DNA of 64,000 nt from Cristatella mucedo (lineage: Eukaryota; Bryozoa; Phylactolaemata; Cristatellidae), in contig WPIO01000004.1 of assembly GCA_009760855.2 (NCBI GenBank), positions 9,268,001 to 9,332,000 of the forward strand, in the 5' to 3' direction. Below the pieces are notes generated by a model. That model saw only the letters and a program-made list of their open reading frames with translations, was not told where the DNA came from and made no database searches. Shown one piece after another: positions 1 to 64,000 of this stretch. The translations under genes were made by a program, and so were the position numbers. The first letter of the stretch is position 1. Each line of letters opens with the position of its first letter.

Positions 1-52
1 GACCCGAGTCGTGAAGTTCCAGCACCTCACCCCTTGGCTGAGACCTGGGGGC
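1..52 (-). repeat. SINE A, 5' (tRNA-like) end only
   Basis: The first bases match the tRNA-like end of SINE A read on the minus strand: GACCCGAGTCGTGAAG followed by CACCTCACCCCTTGGCTGAGA. The rest of the element lies left of the window. Confidence 0.6.
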
Positions 53-1041
53 TTCTTCCAATATCGATATCCAAACTAAAGGGCTGAGTAACAGGCCGAT
101 TCGGACCTTTGCAGCCCAAAAGCATGAGAATGCCCATATCCAATACTGTATAATTTCACAAGCACACTCGAACCATAGTGTAGCTTGACATACTATCACG
201 ATTGGATCTTTGCACCAGCCGACTTGTGGTGAATTTCCTGCTGCTGGCGGTATTGGTCTAAGCCATTGCAGTGCATAGAATGAGAACACGCATGCAAAAT
301 GGCATGAAATGCTGAGGACATATGTCAAATGTAAAATGCAATTCATGTTGATACTTCCCACAAACACTTTTAATTATCGATTTGACGTAGTTTTAAAGTG
401 ACATATAGTCAATGGCGGTAGAGGCAGTTGAGGCAAGGGCAAGCACATCTCACGGGAACCATGAGCTCAATGTCGTTAAATCTTGTGGGGGCACTGCAAT
501 GAGCAATCAAAGTTGGAGCTTCTCGCACCGGATTTCTGGCAGATTTACGATATATTTCAGTGAATTGCAATATTGGCGACAGTACACTGCATGAAAACCT
601 CTTGCGAAATGTAGTACAATTTTGTTGGTGTACCTTAAACTGAGAGCAGTGCAATATACAATCAATGCTTGGATGCTAGGATGCTTTTCACGTACGATTT
701 CTGGTTGTTTGGCAGTGGATTATAGAGGCCCGGGCCATTGCAGTCGAATGCATAAGAGCTCGCCTGCATGGTGTCGTGAAATTTTGTGGGTGCACTGCAA
801 ACAGAGTGCAGTATAGCATGAACAAATTGAAGCTCAGCGCACTCAACTTCCTGTCAATTTATGTTGAACTAGAGAGGGTTGTGGCAATTCATTGCAGCCG
901 GTGTTGTTAATGTTAAGCAAATGTTCACGATGCAGAGGCAAGATGGCACTTTCTAAAAGGTATACTTTTTGCCAAACTGAAGCATGCCATAGGAGGTGTC
1001 AGCTTTCAGTGCAGACAGAGGTGATGCATTAAAGCCGTTAC

Positions 1042-36070
<35,029 letters not shown>

Positions 36071-36190
36071 CTGCGAACGAGGAATGAGAATGGTTGCTAC
36101 ATTCGAAATTTGCGCTTAATACCACTACAAGGAGCAATTGAGCAATATGCACATAATGATACTGCATGCAGACCAATTAATTGATCGTAC

Positions 36191-36362
36191 ATCATGGGCC
36201 GCTATAGCCCAGGAGCTAAGGTGCTCGCTCTTCACGACCGAGGTCGTGGGTTCGAATCCTGCAGTGGTGGGATGGCTTTATTGACCACTGCAAGCAGTGG
36301 TGATAGCCATTAAAGCTTTTCTAGTGCCATACAATGATGCTGTTAAATCACCTAATATTTAT
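36191..36362 (+). repeat. SINE A copy with intact A and B boxes
   Basis: The best plus-strand example of the family. The A box TAGCCCAGGAGCTAAGGTGC and a perfect B box GGTTCGAATCC lie about 40 bp apart, as in tRNA genes. The tRNA-unrelated body follows with GACCACTGCAAGCAGTGGTG. It ends GCTGTTAAATCACCTAATAT. It defines the family as a Pol III SINE. Confidence 0.88.
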
Positions 36363-36747
36363 ACCAGCGTTAGACCACTTCAACCGGCACGACCATTTTG
36401 ATACAATTGTAATAACAGTAACAGACTGTTACATTGTCAACAGTTCATTAGCTTATAGTAAAGTCAAGAGTATGATCAAGTGACAACAAATTTCTAGCTT
36501 AATTTGCGAATATCATTTGTGCAAGTGAGGGCTAGACATCAGGCTTACTCGGAGTGCCATGTAAGATGAGTGAGGCATGTTACCAGTTAGGTTACTGCCC
36601 ATCTCAAAGCCCACATAGCTACCGGCTCTTTACAATCAGCCCAGGCAACTTTTCTCGGAATCACATTGTCAACCAGCAGAATGTATCTTCAAGCAAAACG
36701 TTAGGTACGAGCCCATCGAACTATACTTACCATTCCATTGCATTTCA

Positions 36748-36829
36748 CTTTACAGCAAATGTAAAGCACCTAGAGAGAGATTAAGTTCTCTGAGGGCGCT
36801 TTATCAAGTGAATTATTATTATTATTATA
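36748..36829 (+). repeat. LINE Y 3' end with ATT tail
   Basis: Plus-strand 3' signature: GTAAAGCACCTAGAGAGAG then TCTGAGGGCGCTTTATCAAG and five ATT units. Confidence 0.85.
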
Positions 36830-37230
36830 CTCGAGTGTGTACCTCCCTCACATGTCGTACCCACATGACCACACCAAGCACTTGCAATGTCCTGCGTCTG
36901 ATGTCGGTGCTAGCCTCCCCCAGTGCCGAGCTAGTATGGTGTCTCATTTGTATACACATCAACTGCTGAAGTCAAGCATGCCTATGTCTTCTTTATCACA
37001 AGGGTTCTGAGGCAAAAAACAACACACTTCCAAAATCATGACTATATGATGGGTCGCAGTCACAATCGCTTGCGAAATGATGCATGGAGGCTTGCTCCTC
37101 TTCAGTTCTGGATACATTAATCTTGCTGAGATCGGATCAGGTACCAGTAGGGACAGGGCTCCAAAGGTAAATGGCCTTGCATGTCTTCAACCACGTGAAG
37201 TGCTTATGACCAGACCGCCTGAAAAGCCAA

Positions 37231-37416
37231 GTGTTCAGAAGAAGGTTTGAAGCCGAGCTCATGGCTGCGACAACTGCCGCTGATGAAGATGAAGAGATGA
37301 CGGCTACAACAGCTGCTGCTAAGAAGGCGTCTAAAAATCCTCGGCAGAAGTTGCTGCTGGAGTCTAAAGAGGCAGTGAAGCCAAATGCTGACAACTACCA
37401 TGGTTGGTTGTTAGGT
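37231..37416 (+). CDS. Possible TPR-like exon, plus strand
   Basis: The plus strand reads MFRRRFEAELMAATTAADE, an acidic and Ala/Thr-rich start, then QKLLLESKEAVKPNADNYH and GWLL up to a weak G/GTTTAT donor. The last third has the spacing of a tetratricopeptide repeat helix pair, somewhat like the start of SKI3/TTC37 proteins. Composition looks coding, but there is no second exon or similarity strong enough to name it. It may be a chance frame over a GCT-rich stretch. Confidence 0.25.
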
Positions 37417-37477
37417 TTATGCAGCTATAATTTAAGGAGGGGGTGAAAGGGGTCGAAATGCTATATAAGTCAGATTT

Positions 37478-37628
37478 TTGCCCCTGGGTCTTAGCTTGAG
37501 GGTTAGGTCATTGCACCTCACGACCCAGGTCGTAGGTCAAAGTCCTACAGCAGGCAAGTGGGCATCCTTACAGTTGACGCTCTTACGCTGCTACGGAAAT
37601 GATGCTGCTGAATCGGCCATTCCTTGAA
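37478..37628 (+). repeat. SINE A copy, diverged
   Basis: A plus-strand copy with text CCCTGGGTCTTAGCTTGAGG, CACGACCCAGGTCGTAGGTC and the 3' part GATGCTGCTGAATCGGCC. The B box is mutated to GGTCAAAGTCC. Confidence 0.75.
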
Positions 37629-37761
37629 TTTAGTTTACGTAGCGGTTCTTGAGTTTAAACCAATAGGTACCTGATATGTACTATGTAATATTAGTCAGTT
37701 GTATTGTGGGCTTCGAAGCGAATGTTCAGCTATGGCGGGTGCAATAAAAGTAAAGTAACAG

Positions 37762-37917
37762 ACAGCTGACTCGGCAGCCTCATTTATGTATCGGCACAAG
37801 AGGTTTATCGGCAAGCACTTCCACTTGCAGTGGGCAATGAAGAATTGCCTACTGCATGCCTCAAACTCATGACTTTGTTCATACCGTGCAATCGCACCGT
37901 ACCATTAGGCTAAGAAT
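37762..37917 (-). repeat. SINE A copy, diverged
   Basis: A minus-strand copy 130 bp from the plus-strand copy at 37478, so the two form an inverted pair. Text runs from GCTGACTCGGCAGCCTCATT to GTACCATTAGGCTAAGAATG. Confidence 0.75.
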
Positions 37918-38147
37918 GTTCACTCATGCCACTCTATGGCTATGAAATAGCCCGGCCTGCATAACCGGCATGGAATTGCTATAAAAAGGTATGGGCGCTC
38001 TTTGTTGCTGCCGTATTCTGCTACTGTCGTACCCTCGTGTATCGGGAAAGAATCTGCGACTCACTAACCAAGCTTCGAGGCGCCAGCTTCACTGCAAATC
38101 AATCACGCTTTGGCCAGGACTAATAATAAAAATAATAATAATTCGCA

Positions 38148-38217
38148 ACTTAATCTCTAGTCAGGCGCTGTAGGTGTGCGACAGGGCTCGAGTCCACAAC
38201 TGCGGTCGTTAAAGGCG
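38148..38217 (-). repeat. SINE B fragment
   Basis: Plus-strand text TTAATCTCTAGTCAGGCGCT through AGGGCTCGAGTCCACAACTG matches the B-box half of SINE B. It abuts a LINE X 3' scrap. Confidence 0.6.
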
Positions 38218-38303
38218 AGTGTTACGCAGGAGAGTTTTGCATAGTGCACTCACAGCCTAAGCGGCTTTCGGTACGCATTCGGTAGCCAACAGACTGCGTC
38301 ACC
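38218..38303 (-). repeat. LINE X 3' scrap
   Basis: The plus-strand text GTTACGCAGGAGAGTTTTGC to GCATTCGGTAGCCAACAGAC encodes, on the minus strand, the last residues of LINE X ORF2 (RMRTESRLGCEC-like). Only about 85 bp are left, lacking the terminal repeat. Confidence 0.8.
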
Positions 38304-38417
38304 TTGGCCAAAGCACGGCAATACTGTTAGCGGCCTGAGGACTTCAGCACGGATGCATTTACGGCTCATAAAAGCCTCGATTTGATCTCTTGGCGCTACA
38401 CATAAATATAATATAGG

Positions 38418-38711
38418 ATGAAGCCGACGCCCAGGGTCTCAGCAGGAAACGCGAAAACGGGAGGAACCGGCGTGGGAGGCAGCCACAGCGCTAAGTGCGC
38501 CAGAACGGCTGACAACAGAGAGAGAGCGGCGATATACTTTGAATGGCAGCCTTCATACACGAACCTCTTCAATAGCTCGACTGCTTGGATCCATGCCTAT
38601 TCCACTGGGGGCATCTCGCAGGCGGTGTACTTTGTGGGGACGCAGCACAGTCCCGGGGCTAACAGGGAGAGGGAGTCTCTGTTTCCAACCTCCTTAGCAA
38701 AAGCCGTCTAG
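38418..38711 (+). other. GC-rich open frame of 97 codons, unknown
   Basis: A plus-strand ATG frame with product beginning MKPTPRVSAGNAKTGG, including NSSTAWIHAYSTGGISQAV and ending LFPTSLAKAV. It lies in a locally GC-rich, CpG-containing stretch between two SINE B pieces. No known family, splice support or promoter is seen. Confidence 0.2.
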
Positions 38712-38925
38712 GCGACGTCCTTGCGTGACCTTTATGGCATTCGAATTTTCTCAAAAGTTGAAGATACTAGATGCGTCGTTTGCTAATTTGAAGCCGCGGG
38801 CGCCTCCTCACATTGCAACCGCGATATGGCTTCAAGTCAGCGGGTTCTAGTAAAGGGCTTAAGAAGCGGGCTAAAGCACTCCCCGGACTGGTTTGAAAGG
38901 TCGGGGCCCGTCCGCCCCAACCGAA

Positions 38926-39013
38926 GCGCTTCACATATGCCACAGGGCTCAAGCCCACGACCTCGGCCAGTCCTTGGTCGGGGCGGGCACCTTAACCACT
39001 GGGCCAAACCAGC
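38926..39013 (-). repeat. SINE B copy, well preserved tRNA-like part
   Basis: On the minus strand the A box reads TGGCCCAGTGGTTAAGGTGC, and the B-box region GTGGGCTTGAGCCC follows about 40 bp on. It is the clearest view of the tRNA-like head of SINE B. Confidence 0.8.
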
Positions 39014-39339
39014 TAGAGAAGCAATCGGCTAGATAGCCACAAGGATCGCTCGGTAAGACGCTAACCTGGGAGCGGTTACGGAGACGTTAGACTGTAGACA
39101 TAAGAATTTTTGGATTTTGCATCATGTGCGAGTCAACAATACTTTTATAGAAGCTAGACTTAGCCTTAGCTAGGAAAGATTGTTATGATCGCGGTTAACA
39201 AGAATAAATCTTTATTTCACTCAACGCGTACATATACGAGAGCTCAATGAATCGCAGCAGCTGTCAAATGGCTTAGCTATCGGCCGAAGGTGCCTAGTAC
39301 ATTATATCAGGGCGTTTGGCTAATTACAACACCAACATG

Positions 39340-39990
39340 CATTCGGTGCACACAACATACGCGCTAATTACAACACCGACTTGCACCCAGCGAACACAAC
39401 ATCTGTAGATGGATAGTCAGTAGTCCTGATCTTTTGTATGCTTTCTTAAGCTTGTGCTTAGTAGCCCTAGCTAGTTTAATGTCTATAATTAACCAAAGAC
39501 CACCTGGGCGAAGACGGGCACGGTGCTTAGTCAGAGGTGCAAACTCGTCGAGCATGTCAGCTAGATACTACCAATGATGACAGGTTGGAAGGAGAATTGA
39601 ACAGCAGGGGCGAAAAAGGTATTCTCTCGCGGACAGTATCGATATCAAGGGTCTCGAGGTTTCGCGATTCACACATGACTTTAGATTCGGAGTAGGTAGA
39701 CCGAATAAGATCCGCATGTGGTCAGATAAGCAGGACTCGACAATAATAGGTAGCGTACAGTTGTAGGAGAACATCTGGTCGAGTGCGTGACCCTTGATGT
39801 GAGTAGGATTACGCGAATGAGCCACAAGAGAAAATGAGTCAGTCAGTACACGAAACTCGGCGCTTAAAGCGCCCAATAAGCTATCAAAATGAATGTTAAA
39901 TTCACCCATACCGAGTATCAATCTCTTGCAGACTGACTCGAAATGAGATCAGAGGAATCTGAGGTAAAGAAGGACTTGGCACTCGAACGG
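39340..39990 (-). pseudogene. LINE endonuclease-domain fragment
   Basis: The minus strand encodes GMGEFNIHFDSLLGALSAEF, then NPTHIKGHALDQMFS and SCLSDHMRILFGL. These are the GDFNIH, GHxLDxI and SDH blocks of an APE-type LINE endonuclease, with GE for GD. A second block (LTKHRARLRPGGLWLIIDI) is the linker before the RT. It belongs to a CR1/L2-like element, possibly LINE Y, but cannot be tied to a 3' end. Confidence 0.75.
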
Positions 39991-41281
39991 AAATAGCTCA
40001 CCACATAGGTTCCCTCCATACATGCTGTAGAGTTACAGCGGTTCGAGAACGTTGCAGTTACCGCTGCTGCTTACTGAACTGCGTGTTGCTGATCATTAAT
40101 GACATCTGAAATGTATTGGCTATTGGCACTCTCTAAGTCCGGAAGATCATCAGAGTCTGACGGGTGTGGCTTCGCAGAACCGCGATATTATTGAAGGTTT
40201 TCGACCGGGAAGAGCAGCAAGGATGTAGGCGCACCAACCAGGGGGGGGGGGTGGTGGGCCGGCGAGCCGCTTTTGGACCGAGGCCGGGAGAAGGCGCTGC
40301 TGGCAGCCAGCCATTCCTTCAGCTCCCCTCCGCCCATCCGCGAGGTGACTAGCAAAGCGGGCGAGACCGGTATTCGGCACTCCTCTGGGCTTAATTGCGG
40401 CTGCACCTCGGGGTGCAAGTTGCTTCACTGGCCAGGTCTCGAGTGCTGCTACCCGAGATATTTCTGCTCTAGTAACTCGGGTGTGCACTGGTTCGTAAAG
40501 CTATCCGACTACATTTTGGCGTCAAAACAGGAGCTCGAAACATCCTATGCGGTCAGCCGATCCTTCACGATTTCGAAGCGACTTGCAGCACTCTTCTCAG
40601 CGCTAGCGGCGCCCGAGTCTGCTTTTCTGAGCGATGCATTGCTTAGCATTGGCTTTTGAACGTCGTTTCGGCACTCGGCTTTGCATTCAGTGAAGCTGTT
40701 TCCGAGCTTGTGTTCTCAATGGGTATTGTAACTCATAAGTGTACTCTCTGTCGAGCGTGACAAAGCGACAGCATTGACCAGAAAAGTGAATTTCGCTTTT
40801 AGGCCACTAGCCAAGTGTGTGGGCTTCATTTGAAACGTCCTCAAATCATCAGTGTGTGGCCAGCTTGATGCTACTAACCAACCGTCTCACTTCCGTCAAA
40901 AGTTTAGCACGCTGCAAACGCCACTGTTAGACTATAGCTAGAGAACTCCTGCCAGGATTTTTTGTGATAGTTGGCCGAGCTTCAAAGGTCAGATGGATCC
41001 CGTTTACAGCTAGGTGGCAAGCATATCTCACAGCAGCGGTGCAAGCAGCGTCTATAGTGATGTTCGTGAATGGAACAAAGAGTTTGAAAAATAGAGACAC
41101 ATTGCTTTGCAGCTCAGTCCAAACATGAGACAGTGCAGAGGTATTTAATCTTTTATCTCCACGTTTAAATAAAATGGATGTCACACTTAATCCGATTTCA
41201 CAACTGTGAAGGTTGACCTGCTAACGGCACACTGCTATACAATAAAGTAAGATAAGTGCCACTCAAAAAGCGCTGCATCCT

Positions 41282-63231
<21,950 letters not shown>

Positions 63232-64000
63232 GGTTGACCTTGGCCTTGGCTTCTTCGTTGAGCACCGAATCCTGACGGCTGCGCGTTGAGGGATCTGCGC
63301 CACTGACCAAAAGCCGATACCTCGCAAGCTGTAAGTATGATGCGCGGTATTGGAACGTACCTGGGTAAAAATACAGACCGGCGCCGCACGCATATCCTAC
63401 CCGTTTTCACAAGTAATTAGCAAGTTATGTAATCGCTCTTTTGACAATCAGTATTGATAATCCGTTCTAAGCAAATAATACCGAGCGAAGCAACGGAAGC
63501 TGTTTACAGATAACAGTTGTCTCAAAATGTCTACCACGTTTGATCGGAGCGAAAGCGTAGTAACCCGCCTCAGGGTCACACTCGACTACACTGTAAATAC
63601 TATTTAATTTGTTGAATTTTACTAAGAGACAATCACTCTACCAAGGAACCCGATTTTTGCGCCGAATAATAGGCACAAAAACGTTTACTCGCCACTTTTA
63701 GTGCGGCATGCGAGCCTTTCGCGGGGCTGAAAGCGATATGAGCTCATTTCCGCACGCAGCACTACGTCACCCGTAAAGAGTACCGCATCGTGGCCCAGAG
63801 GAGGGCTCAAATTTGACTGGTGCTTAGCCGAGTTGGCCTCGAAAATTTGCCCGAGGCTTAGCTTAGGAGGCCAGTCCCCTCCCAAAATCTTGCGGCGGCG
63901 CAGGCTTCGAGCAGGTCGCACCGTCCAGCCGGTCTGTCTAGCACGGCGTGTCTCGGCTCCAGTTGACCGCCACCGGACCTGCTTAGGTAAAGCGCAGCAA

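Larger units (their letters stand above)
36071..41281. other. Interval between the two genes, IPO13 first exon expected here
   Basis: The IPO13 initiator exon and promoter should lie here unless the genes overlap, but I could not identify the exon. The interval holds SINE A at 36191, 37478 and 37762, SINE B at 38148 and 38926, and a LINE Y tail at 36748. It also holds a LINE endonuclease fragment at 39340-39990, a possible TPR-like exon at 37231 and GC-rich patches at 38.4-39.0 and 40.2-40.7 kb. Confidence 0.5.

Noticed and set aside
37137-37401. Minus-strand frames rich in Ser and Ala opposite the TPR-like stretch
   Set aside because: They mirror a GCT/GAT-rich plus-strand sequence and show no domain. 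The plus-strand frame is the more protein-like one.
40150-40659. GC-rich frames on both strands as a candidate IPO13 first exon
   Set aside because: No VENVEKAL-like sequence ending at a phase 0 donor was found. The frames contain poly-Pro and poly-Gly tracts from a G run.

Overview
The window is animal nuclear DNA. It has GT-AG introns, two multi-exon protein genes, many truncated non-LTR retrotransposons, tRNA-derived SINEs, Tc1-like DNA transposon remnants and long CA/TA microsatellites. I see no bacterial, organellar or viral operon structure and no CRISPR array. The importin gene is recognisable along its whole visible length but diverges strongly from the vertebrate protein. That suggests a fast-evolving invertebrate with large introns, and a flatworm is one possibility. 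The sequence alone does not settle the lineage.

The left 36 kb is one minus-strand gene, importin-13 (IPO13), a nuclear transport receptor of the importin-beta family. I recovered 15 consecutive coding exons by reading acceptor and donor sites and translating between them. All 14 junctions agree in phase. The joined 2160 nt encode 720 residues, which match roughly residues 29 to 703 of the human protein as I remember it. The first coding exon was not found, and the C-terminal quarter lies beyond the left edge. Its introns, up to about 6 kb, carry SINEs, LINEs, three Tc1-like fragments and a large palindromic TTAA-bounded element.

The right 23 kb (about 41.3 to 63.2 kb) carries a second minus-strand gene that I do not recognise as a named family. 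It has a signal-peptide exon at 63.2 kb, two immunoglobulin-like domain exons at 57.4 and 54.6 kb, a possible short stalk exon at 46.0 kb, and a terminal transmembrane exon at 41.4 kb with a short cytoplasmic tail. Every junction is phase 1, as is usual for exchangeable Ig exons. Without the stalk exon the product is 294 residues. This candidate adhesion or recognition receptor is the most interesting gene here. It lies directly upstream of IPO13 on the same strand, and nothing suggests a functional link between the two.

The space between exons is repeat-rich. LINE family X (CR1/L2-like) has a 3' end reading TACAGACGGAGATACATTACA, and both copies covering the reverse-transcriptase core have YADE in place of YADD. 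LINE family Y ends in (ATT)n and has canonical YADD. SINE A and SINE B both show tRNA-like A and B boxes. At 47.1 to 50.8 kb a 26-bp minisatellite is interrupted by rearranged LINE X copies, one of which appears to have its 3' block inverted. The right end (62.4 to 64.0 kb) is CpG-rich and probably holds the promoter of the Ig gene.
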